From contig JALLLS010000002.1 in NCBI GenBank assembly GCA_025094145.1, positions 558,001 through 622,000 on the forward strand: DNA of 64,000 nt, written 5' to 3'. A model generated the notes under the pieces. It was not told the origin of the DNA. It was given only the letters and a program-made list of their open reading frames with translations, and ran no database searches. The stretch comes from Spinellus fusiger. Lineage: Eukaryota; Mucoromycota; Mucoromycetes; Mucorales; Phycomycetaceae. Position numbers and translations under genes: made by a program. Below, in pieces: positions 43,039 to 57,100 of the stretch (its first letter is position 1; each line of letters begins with the position of its first letter).

Positions 43039-45792
43039 TAATAAGCCACATGGCGGATTGTACTCTAACGATTGCTTTTATTAAAGGTTGATAGTGTCTA
43101 TAATAGAATGAGTCGTTAACTCCTGGAGGCTCATTGTAACATAATGGACTATTAGTATCATTACAGCTTAATGTCATTATTTCATGTCAATAGTATATGT
43201 TCTAATAAAATAGGGTATTTTTGAATTGTCTAGTTTCAATATAGAAACCAATCTACAGACAAAAGAATAAGGGGTGAAGTATCTCAATAGAGGAGTTAAT
43301 GAGTTGTTATGCTACAAAAAGTTGTTTTGCAGTCAGTGACCAGCTCAAACCAAAAACAAAGATAATACAGTATAAAATTCAGTTGCATTGAAAAAAATAA
43401 ACAAAAACAAAGATCAAGCTATGAATCCTACCATCCCCTCATTCACTTGTAAGTTTTAATCTATCCGTGCATGCGCTGTCCTAAAAAGAAAAGAAACTTT
43501 TAACAATACAGCTTGACTAAACCCCGTTGTGGACAATGTGAAACAATGCCTAGACCTGTTATTATTGATAAACACGGCATAGGATAAAGCACGTTTCTCA
43601 CAGCCTAATGATACTATTCATTACAATAAAAAAAAGCCTATTCAATGAAGAATTCCGGATATAATTTTTTTTTGTATATTGATATAGAAATATAGGTAGG
43701 TATATGTATAAATCATTGAGTAGGGTCATCAACAGTAGTTTGGTTATTTTGACAAGAAACAGTCTGTTTTGTTAAAATCGACTTATCATTTGTGATAAAA
43801 CGGGTTCTTTTTGTAATCTCCCAGATACCTCAGACTAATTTCTTTAATTCGTATTGTTATTGATACTTTAGTCTTACCAAAAGAAGTTAAAATGACATAC
43901 ACCTTTTCATTTCGGTTTATACACTGAGAACACACGAAGGGTTTACACAAGCTTTACCCTAAACCTATAGGGTCATCATTTATCATATACTTATGAATAT
44001 ATCAAACTTTATTCCTCTACCCCTTTGTTGTACTAAATTTTTCACATATATCATTGGTATGCTTGATTCTTTGTTGGGTCAGTGTCATACTATTTCATGG
44101 ACAAGTCTGTTGTTATTCTAATTTGTGTTGGCTATTGAGACTTTGCCATGTCTTAATTGTACGTTCTAAAATGTGACATATCTTGAAAATATGTCAGTGC
44201 AGCACGATACATGTTCTGTTGCTGAATGCATGAAAGAGTGGACCAACGATACATTTCTTTTTATATCAACAATTAGCATACTATTATAAGGAAAATAGTA
44301 TAATAAATAGTTTAATTCAATTTAAACTTACAGGTAGGTCAGTGGTGTTATAAAGTATGGGAGTTAAACTCATAAGACAGAATAATTACTCACTGGTTAG
44401 ATGTTGAAACTGTGATTTATGTACCATATTAGTATTCAGCATTGAATATTTTTGTATTTGTGGATGTCTTCATGCAAGATACTTCTTTTCTTTACTATAC
44501 ATCTTTTTTGTTTGTTTTTTAGTTGTGAAAAGATACAAAAATCGAATTGCGGCCTACAGAATAGGGTTCTCTTCTGTTTACTCATTTTCAATAACACATA
44601 TCAACCAAAACAATATAGCGTTTCTGCAAGTTTTGCATGTGATACAAAGTAAGCTGAAGGATCTTCTAATAGTTACTACAATGTACATAACAGAATCAAG
44701 TCCTACAGTCTTTGAATAAGAAATGTCTGTCGATCCACTCTAAAGGTATTTTTCATGGCTCACCCACAAAGTTTTACCAAATAAAGAAATTTGGACGTGT
44801 GTATGTTCAACAGAATTCACCATTCCTGTCCATGGACCCCCTCATTTTTTAGAGTGTCTGGATTTCAATATATATTACTTTACAACCATCAAATCTGCTA
44901 ATGCCATTATCTACACAATACCTATATATTATCTATATATTACCTACAATATATAGATAACTATTAGTATAGGAACATGTGTATTTGTAGAATTATTCTT
45001 TAAACTATGACTTCACAATGATATTTAGTGGTCACTTTTGCGCCAAACTTTGTAGATCTCATTTCGGATAAGCTCTTAAAGGTCAAACTATTTTCAGCGT
45101 CATAGTGATCGACGTTGATGACACGAGTATCTAAGGTCTATAGTGCAACAAACCAATCGCTTCTATCCTAAAGGAAGTTTACATTACCATTCTGGTGATG
45201 GGCAGTTTAATTGGGTATACATGTTGAATTATAATGCTTGTAGATTTCATATGCGTATTTTTAATTGTTCGCACTCAATTACCTTTATGTGCAAATCAGG
45301 ATATAGTGCCCAAACAGTTGGTATTATCCCTAATTCATCTAAAATTCTAGATCTTTTTTTTCTTTGCTAACACTATGATTATAGATCATAAAAGAAGGAT
45401 TTTAATTCCAAAATACTCATTTGTGACCATAGCACTTGAAACAACTCAGATTACGATGGTATAGAGATATTCTCTCTAGAGTATCCAAACCTATGTCCAT
45501 ATAGACATCTCTGTAGATCTGTAGATGTCTATTCATAGAGGTGTGTGGATTGATGTGTAAGCCTGTAGATACGTAAGTGAGTGAATGGGTGAAGGAATTA
45601 ACGTTCTGGACCCAATCTCACTTGTTACCGATTAGAGTTTAGACTGCGTATGAAAATAGCTGGGTTGTCAAGCCATCAACGCAACTGGCTGATGTCCAAA
45701 AAGTCCAGAAGGAAAATGAAGACCTTTTTTCATCTTATTTCTAATGTTAGAAAAGCATAAAAAAAAGGGAAAAAGAAAAAAAAAACCTTGAC

Positions 45793-45800
45793 TATATAAA
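45793..45800 (+). promoter_or_regulatory. TATA-like element of the F-box gene
   Basis: TATATAAA about 40 bp before the start codon at 45838, with a pyrimidine-rich stretch between them. Confidence 0.5.
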
Positions 45801-45837
45801 GAGATCAAGTCGCTTTATCTTTCAATACTTCTTCTTA

Positions 45838-46899
45838 ATGTATGCATACAAAATGAAGACCGTCGACAATCTCCCACCATTATTCCAACTACCACTAGAA
45901 CTGTTTCTTCGAGTAGCCAACCAACTAGACTTTGATGATATCTTCTATTTAGCCACCTGTTCACGACATGCTAAAAAAGTCGCCCATCAATTAATGTGGT
46001 ATAGATACAACATCGACCTCACTAAGCCTACATTGAATTCTTACACCCACCTTATCCATTCGGCCATTGCTTTTCTTTATCGACATGCCAAAACACCTAT
46101 GAACGTCCAAGCCAATTCACCTATCTTGCAAGGAGTAGCTAATAGATTAGCCGTTGAGATTTGTGATCGCTCTCCTTCCAAAGACTGGGAGCCATGCTTA
46201 GACTACTACCTTGACAAAACTATCTTCATTATCCTCGACCATGTTTTGCTTGATCAACCACTTAATACACTCTCACTCGAACCATGCTCACAGGACAAAA
46301 GATTTTCCGAGGAATACTGCCCCACTTATATGGGTCAATTGATGACAAATTTCCTAGCCACTCTTTACCCTACACTAACAGCCATGTTTGAAACCAAAAC
46401 AGTTGACTCTATCCACCACCGCTTACTTATGACACATCTGGACCGTCATTTGGATTCTCTTATTCAACGCTACCAGTCATATCGGCGCAGTCTTATCACT
46501 CCTCATATTACTCGACTTCGATCGGTACGCATACTCAACCAATCACTACGCCATGGGTTTAGAGTGATTGTCAGATTTATTGGCAGTCTTGTTCAGACTG
46601 ACCTCCTTAGTCCAACTGACTTGCATATCCTTACACAGCAACATATCACCGCCTTTTTTCTTACACACAGAAGCATTGCACCTATTGAAGACAGACTACT
46701 TGCAGCTTGTGGGTGGCGTCAATCTATGGAAGAGATTGAATTTGAAATATCAGTCTTAACCGATCTCATGCAAGCCATTATGAGTCGCCAGTCTGTACGA
46801 TGGGACTCTGGCAAAGAGCTCAAAATGTTTGCTGGCCTTCTAAGTGAATCTACTAGTGCACGCATTGATCAAAGAGCGTCCATGTCTTCTATCATATAG
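45838..46899 (+). CDS. F-box protein, 353 aa, single exon
   Basis: The N-terminus PPLFQLPLELFLRVANQLDF followed by DDIFYLATCSRHAKKVAHQL (residues ~13-52) is a canonical F-box, which would dock the protein on Skp1 in an SCF ubiquitin ligase. The remaining ~300 residues are predicted helical with no LRR, WD or Kelch repeats that I can see, so the substrate is unknown. Codon use is C-richer than the surrounding desert, which supports a live gene. Two start choices: ATG 45838 or ATG 45853 (MKTVDN); the first has the better distance to the TATA-like site. It is the only intact gene in the last 33 kb. Confidence 0.88.
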   Translation: MYAYKMKTVDNLPPLFQLPLELFLRVANQLDFDDIFYLATCSRHAKKVAHQLMWYRYNIDLTKPTLNSYTHLIHSAIAFLYRHAKTPMNVQANSPILQGVANRLAVEICDRSPSKDWEPCLDYYLDKTIFIILDHVLLDQPLNTLSLEPCSQDKRFSEEYCPTYMGQLMTNFLATLYPTLTAMFETKTVDSIHHRLLMTHLDRHLDSLIQRYQSYRRSLITPHITRLRSVRILNQSLRHGFRVIVRFIGSLVQTDLLSPTDLHILTQQHITAFFLTHRSIAPIEDRLLAACGWRQSMEEIEFEISVLTDLMQAIMSRQSVRWDSGKELKMFAGLLSESTSARIDQRASMSSII

Positions 46900-49800
46900 T
46901 CCTGATCTATCTCTTATTGTATATTCTTTTGCATATTCATGTTTATTTCCTTTCTTGTATACTGTCCTTTTGCTGCACATATATTCTCCTTACCGTGCTT
47001 TGAATATAATCATGTACACATCTTTTTTTCTATCGATCATCCGTGTTACCAAACATTTGTACCTTCGATTTGGCGTATTTGTTTGACATAAGTAATCTAC
47101 AAGTGTCAATAATGAATAATTTAAGTTTTTTCTTCCTTTTTCACCAATTGAAGTCCCTCACATGGAAACGCCCTTTAGCCTATATATATGCCCATCAATG
47201 TTTATTAATTATTTATCAAGACTAGGGATTCACTTTTTTTTTTTAAAAATAAATAAATAAAAGAAAAGAAAAGAAAAAAAGGAGTTTCCAACACCCTCTA
47301 TAAATATTAACTAGAAGCAAGCCATCAATATCATGTTGGCAGGAGAATGTTGATAGTAAACTTTTGTAGAAATTTATTAATATGGTTGTGAAAACGCGCC
47401 AAGAATCAAAAAGACAGCTAACTCTTAAATATAAATAGTACCAACTTACTCTCTTTTATTTGTTTTCATAAAGTAGAGTGCTTCATAAATAGGCTACTGA
47501 TTCAAAAGAATAGATGTCTTTTTTCTTAAGGGAATAGCTAAATAAATAGAAATACTAAAGTATATAGAAAAAGAAGTGATAGCAAATGGTTTATCCACAA
47601 TTTTCTGTAAATATATGGTTCATCCCGATGAATATAAAAGGCCCAGAACTTAATCTCTTCGGCTCAGCTCGGTCAGTACTTTTACTTGAGCCTTTCTTCC
47701 CACCAAGCTCCGATACATCAAACTGCGTCTTATCAAAATCTAACCTTCAAAAAGAAATACGTTTTTATATATATTTTCTGTAAATAATGTCATTAATACG
47801 AGAAAAAACACATAAAATTGAATTCCGTTCTTTTAGTAACCTTGATTCATAAAATAAATTACTCTGATCTAAAGGAAGAGAAGGAAAAATGATAAATTAG
47901 AAGAACAATGATAGCAAATAACTATTCTTTTATTGGATAATTTTCCTTTTTAATTTTCCCGAAACTTCTAAAGGAACTACACTCGGAATAGGCAGCAGCA
48001 ATATAGTATATATTAGTGGCACACAACAGAGCATTTTGTGATATTGCTAAAGTTTAATCCCACTTATTATACTCTACTATAATTGTTTGACATTTATAAG
48101 GTATACTTATTTAACCATTAAGCTAGAAAGTTTGGTTCTAGTCTAAGGGATTTTATAAAGCAGAATTATACAAAATGCGAGTAGGTATAGTACTACAAAG
48201 AGGTCTACTCATACTAATTTTGGCTGTTTTCTTTGTATTTATCAGAACCGGACTATATTTCCGTGTAATTAAGAGTAGAGTTGACTTATAGACTCATTTA
48301 TCTAGAAGAAGAAGGTTAATTGAACATGGCATGATTTGTAAATTCCGGGGCCTTTGGATATTATGTATTATTGGTTTAGTCTTAACATAGGTATGAGTGT
48401 GGTCTGTTGACTTAATTATTAATCAATATAGAACTTAAATGACTTAAAGAGCTTATATTCATTTGCTTTTATAATAAATATATTTTATTTCACTCACTGG
48501 CACCTTTTATTGCTACTCTAATGGCTGTAAGTATTTTGATTTTTGATTTTTGATTTTTGTACTTGACTGAATTAAGATAGGTGAGTCACCATAAAGCATA
48601 TTATAAACAGGAGATAGAAGTTGAGTCAATAAAAGGATATAGCATATTTAGAGTTAATTTTATCTTAGGGAGTGAGCCAAAAAAGCAACATTATACTGAC
48701 ATGTATATTATTCTCAAATCAAACTTTTACCATTGGTAATCTACTAAACCTTCACCAAGAAAAAAAAATACTATTTAAAACATTATTTTAGAAAAGAGGT
48801 CACGTCTATAGTGAATAAGTTTACAGTCTGCCTTTCTTAAATCTGTGTTATAGACTGAAATATTTTACTATTATTGATGGGTTCCTTGCGACATGTGATA
48901 GTGTAACTTTATGCATGATCTCTGAGTTTGTCTACAAACATAAGAAACTTGGACTTGTTTTTTATTATCATTATCATTATCATCAGAAACTTTATAACTG
49001 CCATATTGTTGAGTAATAGATAACAGATATAAATCTGATACTATAAGTGAAATTCGGTAATAAGAATTGAACCAACTTAATAGCTCATCTTTCATATTCT
49101 TATTAAATACCAACCATTTTTAATTTACACAAAAGGTGAACCATATGGATAATGAGTTATTGACTTAAAACAGCAATGATTTATTTTATAAATGTGTACT
49201 GTGGGTTTTTTGTGGTCCACAAAATTATTGAATAAAACTATAACCATAGATACACACACATACGCAGATACATATTTTTTTATTATTATTAAAAAGATTG
49301 GCATGATAAACATTGTCCTAAACAAAATATAAGCTTGGGCCTCTCATTTGGTTATAGTTAACCTGTAAAAGTAAATAAATGATGCCGTTTATAAAGACTT
49401 TTGATCCGTGTTAAAATAATATTCATAATACACTTTACAACTGCTTTAAATAAAAGGCTTCTTTTGTGTAAGGTAACTAAGTTGGCACAATCTAAACTCC
49501 TGATCACAACAAAGAGAGATAGAGTATTATTTAAAAAGTATAGAATGTGTTGCACTGTTACTTAAATTCTATGTTTTTATTTTCTTATAAATCACATATT
49601 AGCAACTTACATGTTTTTGTACAAGCATGCTACTTTAATTGGTGTTTGATACAGATATCTCTTATTTGATGTTTAGCCAAGCTATTTTTTTATTAGAATT
49701 TGCTGATTTAATGCACACGTATCTCGGCAAAAAAAAAACTCAAGATGACTAAAGTTTAATAGATAATCGAATTTACTTATGAGAGATGCTTGAAATAAAA

Positions 49801-52050
49801 GAAATAGGCAATGGTAGTCTATTATAAAACATGAGCACTATTCAAGCATACTCTCAACGTGTGTTTTAATTGACCTTTTATTAGTCAAGGGCTTTTAAAA
49901 TGGTATCTGTCTGATATAAAATGAATCAAAGGATGATGGAGGTGGAACGGGTCTACTTTTTCACGTTAGGAGGTCAGTAAGGAAAGTATCATTCAAAAGA
50001 TGGCACTAAGAAAAAAATTCTGTGAGATCTCTTGGGTCATAATGGTTTTTTATTCTTTATTGAATAAATTACAAAGTTTGGTCTAGGATCATAATAAACA
50101 AGAGTCAGTTACCCTTTTATTGAGAGCCTGGCTGGAAAAGTTTGACATGAGCTTGACATGAGCTTGACATAAGTTTGAGTAATAATTAACATCAATCAAA
50201 ATTTCGCAACATCAATAAAAAAATTAAGAAAACGGTTTAGTCTTATTTTATTAACATGGGTATTTTAGTGATAATAAAATTGATAAGTCAATGCATTTAT
50301 AGGATGTTAAAAATATTACTCTTTATAAACTAATAACCGATGCTAGCACCTGAGCTGTTTTTGAATACAGACCTCAGATAAGCAACCTTTGTTCATTATA
50401 AAATAGTTTTAAATAAAGAAGCTCTTGTTTTTCCTCTAAATATCTGACAGAGACAGTTCCTTAAAGATATTCCCTAATAATTGAGTAACAGCAGGTTAGG
50501 GGAGCACAAGAATCTTATTCAATTATAAATAAAGGAGTGGGTATAGAAGCTGATACAAAGAAAACTAGACAGACCTGGAACAAACTTGGTCAAAAGAAGA
50601 AATAAATCCATGATTGGTCATTTGATTGATATATCATTCTTACGCCATAGGACTAAAGTAGGCTGAAATAACATTATTTTTTATACTTCTCTATGTTTAC
50701 AGGGGCGGTATTCCTCGCTATTTATTAAAGAGACACTATCGGCAAAGAAATTATCAACAAATATAGATAGACAAACCAAAACTAGTGCTATCTCACACTT
50801 AGTACACACATAATACTCATGTGAATGAACATAATAGAGTAAAGGAAGATAAATACATATAATTAAAGTAGGATTTTTGAAGTGAGAGAATGACCCTGTG
50901 TAAAAGAAAGGAGCTGTTACACTATTCATAAATTATTGGCGCACTATTAGCAAAGGACGGTGCATAAAAAACTAGTAAAAGAAAAGAAAAAAAAGACAAT
51001 GAATGTTTGTTATTTAACTTGCATTTTTTTTTAAAAAAAAAGAGTAAAAGAGAAAATTAAAAGAAAAAACTATTTAGTATTTTTATGGAGTAATGTATTA
51101 AGACTTACAAAAGTATTATGACTAGTACAGAGATGATTGTACAGGAAATCTTGTATAAAAAGAATAAAGTATAGTGACCAAGTCAAGACTCTACAAGAGT
51201 TGCCTGACTACTTCCGTACCAACGGCCTGTGTTAGGTTGATCTGTATATTTAAAATAAAAATAAAGGTTAGTTAATGTAATAACGTAATATGTGTCTTTA
51301 CCTTTCAGGCCATAGTACAGAACAGTGGGCCATTGACTTATTTATCAATCATGGTTTACTAGTTCACTGGGAATAGGGTCTTTTTTTCTTATTTTTCTTA
51401 TTCTTATAGAAGATTACAAGTTACAGCTTTGTTTGCTAGTTCTACTATAGTAACATTGTCAACTTACTATTTGCCATTGATTAATAAACAAATTGCTACT
51501 AATAAACAGACATCTTCTAGGACATCTAGGCAAGTAGGGTGGTCGGACTGTTCTATCTCACACTCTTTTTTTTGTCAAACAACCTATTTTCCATAGTTCT
51601 TGGTGTTTGAATGATCTTCTTGCTTCAGAAGATAAGTGAAATTTATTGACTCAACATTCAATTATTATAAGACATCCTGCAAATAATACTAAACTTGAAG
51701 AATGAACTTTACTACTCGAGTTGACCTGTGATTTTAATGGTGTCTCGATCAAAAGTTTATTTAATAAACTCTTTTAGTTAACTTTACACTAAAAGAGAGG
51801 TTGGTATTTTCATTGTTTGTTGCATTTATTGTAGATAAGACAAATTTCATTTCAATGATGGGACATATTGTATGTTCTAGACAAAAATTCTTATAAATGT
51901 AAGACATCTTTTTCTGAAAAAAAAATACGACAAGTTTTTAAAGGAGTGCTACAAAAATTTGTGATAATAGTGTATAAAGACACTATTGAGAAGTGTCCCG
52001 ACCAAATACAACCACATGAATGTTTGAAACGAAGAGTTAAATAATATACT
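46900..52050. other. A+T-rich gene desert
   Basis: More than 5 kb without a credible gene. Open stretches such as 47586-47783 and 50681-50929 are short and unrecognised. A short direct repeat TGAGCTTGACA is seen at 50149-50171. Confidence 0.45.
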
Positions 52051-52051
52051 A

Positions 52052-52950
52052 TATACAGTTACATGCAATGAATAAGTTGACGTCAAACCAATTTATTTAT
52101 ATTTTACAACTTGTTCAAAATATGATACCAAGCAATGAAAATTAGCCAACTCTTAGCCAAGAACATGAAAATAGATAGTTCTACCAAAAGAAGAGAGCAT
52201 GATATGTTTATTAGAGGTCAGATCATAAGACAATGGAAAAGACATGCTACTTATCAAGAAATTGTTGACGATCTTGACATCCCAAAGAGCACAATGAGCA
52301 AGATCGTCCTATTGTATAACAGCAAAGGCGCATTTAGACTCAAATTACGTACAGGAAGACTTGAAAAGGTCTCATCTACTTCAAAAATGGCAATACTTTG
52401 TATATTTGCAGAAACCCTATGCAAACAATTGCATATCATTTGAAAATTGTTAATGATGCAGGCGTGGATATTTGCCGTAGTACATTTCTAAAATATATGA
52501 ATGAACTCGGGGGGTTTTCATGCTCACTATTAATAAAACCTGGTATGAAACTTACTTACAAGCAAAGACGATTGGAATGGTGTAAAAACAATATTGATTG
52601 GCCAGTGGAGAGGTAGAGTAAATTTGTTTGGTCTGATGAGTCCCGTTTTACAGTTGTGGGCAATGATAATAGGACTAGAGTGATAAGGAAGAAAGATGAA
52701 AGGTATGAGGAGCATCATACACAAAGAACATACAAGTATGGCAAGGGTTCAGTTATGGTGTGGGGTTGCTTTTGGCGTGGAGGTGTAGGACCTCTTGTAC
52801 TCTTGGAGGGATTAGTTAATCAAGACAAGTATGTCAATGTACTTGCCAAATAATTTCTTCCCTGGTTCCAAAAATCACAAGAGGACCTCAATGAAACCAC
52901 GTTCTTTCAAAAAGGTGCCCCACTGATTAAGAATAAAGGCTTTGCTACAA
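52052..52950 (+). pseudogene. Tc1-family transposase relic, 3' end lost
   Basis: From 52135: RREHDMFIRGQIIRQWKRHA, YQEIVDDLDIPKSTMSKIV (first helix-turn-helix), then frames reading NPMQTIAYHLKI, STFLKYMNELGG, RRLEWCKNNIDWPVER, SKFVWSDESRFTVVG with the first catalytic Asp (52619-52663), YGKGSVMVWGCFWRGGVGPL and LVNQDKYVNVLAK. It ends near 52920 before the second Asp and the third acidic block, so it is truncated. A possible 5' terminal repeat starts TACAGTTACATGCAATG at 52054. Stops and frameshifts; dead. Confidence 0.82.
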
Positions 52951-53104
52951 AGTACAGAACACTATTTTTTTATAGTGAGAATTTAGACAATCGTTTAAAG
53001 AAAAACTACTCCAAATCCTGTGTTATTCCATTAACTTTTTATTATGAGCATCTTAGACTGATAGATATGCCTTTATTTTTCAAAAAAAATTAAAAAAAAA
53101 AAGT

Positions 53105-54135
53105 GCACTCCCTCATAGCAATAGAATCTATACCCTAAAAGCTTTGTGCCTTATTCTTGGGAGATATATAACTATTCTCAGTAGTATACCTTAGACACCC
53201 TAGACAGTATAGAAAACCACCTAAGACTGACTTAAGAAGAGCCTTCACTTGCCTAATAATAATACATTGAGTGCCTTGTGGAATACATTGAGCTTAAGCC
53301 CAGATGAAGATACTGCTTACCTTTTTATCTCAAGAATAGTCCTTGGTAGTGTCTATCACCTCCTTCTATTGTTTCTCTTTGTTAATAATAGTACATTACC
53401 TTGCTCAGTTATTCCCATCTTGACGAGTATTTGAGTGTTAAATTGTATGGACAGTGTAAGAAATAACAAAAGGAGGGGAATATCAAAACAAATAATAATT
53501 TCGCTTTCTCTATTCTGGTAATGTATTCACTAGCCTCCACATAAAATTCACAAGTCAAATTCACATTAAATTTACAAGTCAAACAATTCACACTCTATTT
53601 GCCTTGAACCTAAAGGACAGTATTAGAAACAATGCTTTTTTATCATTGAGCACCACTGTTGATACTAGTTACAATGAGATAATTGAGGTGATTATAGATA
53701 TTGATTCAATAAATAAATACACTGTTCTCAATGTAAGTTTGGTTCTATTTTATGGACAATGACCACTAGAGTTAATTCAGTATGTCTTATAATAAACATT
53801 TTTCTTAAGCAGTATTACGCTGCAAATACTGTGGGCCTAAGGATAACACTATGTTAAGAGAAGAATATCATTGGCTGAGTTGTAATTTTGGGGTGATTCT
53901 TGTTCTATTTCTTGTCTTTACAGCCAATTCTATACTTTCAAATTGCAAAGTCAGTAGCCGTTGCTTAAACAGGCAAGTAGAGTTTGAAATAGCTCATTTA
54001 GACAACAAACAAGCATTTTCAAACACATTAGCTAATCATAATAATATTGCGATTTTATTCTCAGGATATTTTCTTATATATCCCAAAAATCTTTGGGTGT
54101 GTAAGCAATATATTTTACAATACCACTATCTTTCA
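53105..54135 (+). repeat. Dispersed repeat, copy 2
   Basis: Direct-orientation partner of 35863-37082 (see that entry). It ends near ATCTTTCAGATG, close to the point where copy 1 runs into the TnpB/Fanzor-like relic. Confidence 0.8.
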
Positions 54136-57100
54136 GATGCTATTTAAATACATATATCAAACAAGAGAAAAGGCATAGTTTGGGGAGATGTATCCTTTTC
54201 AAGACATTCATGTACTATTTGGAGTCTGTGTTGATTTTCATTATACATAAATAAACCTGTCATCTTCACTACTAAAATTATACCAAAGTACCATCCACAC
54301 CAAAAAGCTTCTCTCTTAGAATTATTCAATTTTTCAAGTCTTATTTTTCATTTTATTAGCATACATTTAGTGTTATTAATCATCATGGACTTACACTATA
54401 ACTCATTGGACCATAATATAGAGTATTGTTTTTTCATGTCTAATGAAGGTACTTATAAACCGATTGAGACTTTGTAACCAATTGAGACTTTGTTTCAGCA
54501 TATTTCTACTCTTTTAACAGGTCTAATAACTATATTAAATAATGAATGATTTTTTATCTGACATGTGTCAAGCATAGTAATGAAAATATGTATTACTATA
54601 AGTGTCGTTTACAAGGATAGAAGGTTTACTAAATCTAAGAAATTCAGGTATTCTACAAATATTTTCAACATTAAATAAATCAAATTTAAATATTTTGTTA
54701 GTCATGATTTGTTTGTCATTCATAATACAGTTCAAGGTGGTTCTGTTTTTGGGTGTTCTAGATTTTATTCGCATATTGATACTGATAGTCACCCTATGAG
54801 AGCTTTTTGAAAAATTAAGGATAAACATAGAAACACTTCAAATACAAATGAAAAAAATTCAAAATAAAAATAAACAGAGATAATTGTAACTAAAACCTTT
54901 AAATAAGGGGAAAATAAGGAAAGAAAGTTAATGATGATAATGAATAGACATTCAAAAGGCCATAAAATCATCAAGGAAAAAAACACTAAAAAGATAACCA
55001 TTACCCTGTGTCGATTATGAGTCCAATAAGGAGTAATTGAAGAAAATTGGATAGTCCTTGAAGCATAGATATAGCAGTTACATCAGTGGCTTTTGGATTT
55101 GTTGAACTAGTAAAGAGATGATAGAGAAAAGATCAAAGAAAGAGTAAAAATGAAGAGTATGTTGATGGAGGAATATTTTTACTCTATGGAGATATTAGAG
55201 TTCTTGCTCAACATACCTACTACCAGCCTCAATGAGCAACATATCAGCTGATGTTTTTACCTCAATGCCTTAAGTAGATATGGATCGATCAATAGCTTAT
55301 AGCAGAATTAACAGACTGGGTCAAAGATATCGCCATTCAACAAAAAACTTAATTGTGGTTAAAAAAAAGATTTAGACAATAGTTAATAAGATAAACATCT
55401 TGTGGTGGAGCATGAATTAGGAACAGAAAAGTGGTACGTTCATGATCAACGAATGTGAATATACAAAAAGTAGTATCGACTGACAGATGAGTGGTCACAT
55501 TATAATACACCAACTGTCATTGCTAGGATATCTGGCTTTGATTTATTTGTGAAGATCAAAAACAATATATTGACTCCCTTGATGATAAACTATACTAGTG
55601 GTATTGTTTGTTAGCTACCTATTTGCCTTAAAAATGAGGTTCCTTAATGTGCATGATTTTCAGTTTGTTTCTTTTTTCTTTATCATCAAAATAAACTATA
55701 AGGTAATAAGAGAAAAAAGTGTCTTCATATGTTTTTTTATTATCTTGTTCTTTAGATATGTTTGTATTTATTGGCTAAGCCTTTTCATCCTAATTATTGT
55801 TTCTATTGTTTCTTTATTAATAATTAGACAAAATATGGGGTGAAATTATTCATAGAATGATAATCTTAACGATGTAAGTACCTATCAGCATTTATTGAAA
55901 ATAATTGAAGTCAGTTTAGATATAGCTACATCAAGTCTAATGTCTTGGGCTGGATAGCAGACTTTCCCGCCAACATCGACTATTCTTCATACGTCTATCC
56001 TAATAAGATAGAAATCATTATGAGTATTGTCTAAAAGTTGTATAAATTTAAAGGCTCCATTGTAATAGAAATATTTTTTTAAAATAATAATAAGAAGAAG
56101 AAAGGGGAGGAGGAGAACACAGCAAGAAATATGTATTCTATAAATCAGTCATTTTCATACTGTACTCCATTTTATACCCCTTGTAAAAGCCGAAGTTCTT
56201 TTATTCGGGTTATTGCTTATTGCCCCACTTTTTTTTTTAAAAAAAAAAAACCCTGTGATTTTTATGAAAATATGTTTCAAGCCACCGGATACCCTTTATT
56301 CAATGTCTTGTCAGTTTAAAATAGTTAACAAAAGAAATTCTAGATGAGTAGTTATAAGAAAATTACAAATGAGAAGGGGAGAAAGAAAGCGGAATCGGAT
56401 GATGAAGAACACATACCCTTCCTTAAGTCACTGTATCTATAGTGATAAGCCTGTATTCCTTTTTTGAAGCCCATTCTTCTCAAAGGCTATTATATTTACT
56501 TATTTACCTATTTTTTATAGTTTCCCTATTCCTTTACTTTTAACAGAAACTTTTATATTACATTGTCTTATGTTAATCTCAAAAAAAATTGCCTTTATAC
56601 CATCCATTATTGTACTAGATGTAATCTTACATGTACAGGTTTAAAATTATTGTAGTGACCACGATGCCCAATGCGCAGAAAGTTAGAAATAGTGTCCGAG
56701 AAATAAAATTATCTTGTTAGATATATCCTAAACTGGTAGGTTAGAATTCTTACATATGAAAAAATATGAGCAGATAAAAAAATGGTACCATATCTCTCTT
56801 GAGACATGCTAATAATTTTAATAGATTCAATACTGATAGTACATTCACAAAGAAATATCACTCACTCAATATACCTCTATAAATAGACTTCTAAATGGGT
56901 TTATTTTTCTTATAATAGAATAGTAACAGAAAACTGTCAGAAAACTATTACTGATCATACTGCTTAATAATAAAGTCTTCTACTTTAATATATCGCCACA
57001 AAAATGAGATAAAACTTAGAAAACTTAAAATATTAGAGGCATCGCTCTAAGAATATTCTATAGTTGATTGTTTTGTTTGAACTTATACAACTTTATTAAT

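Larger units (their letters stand above)
40157..45837. other. A+T-rich gene desert
   Basis: No intact gene in ~5.7 kb. Two oddities are listed under findings: a G+C-rich patch at 41155-41235 and a possible two-exon relic at 42695-43038. Short frames at 44452-44719 and 45143-45370 have no recognisable similarity. Confidence 0.45.
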
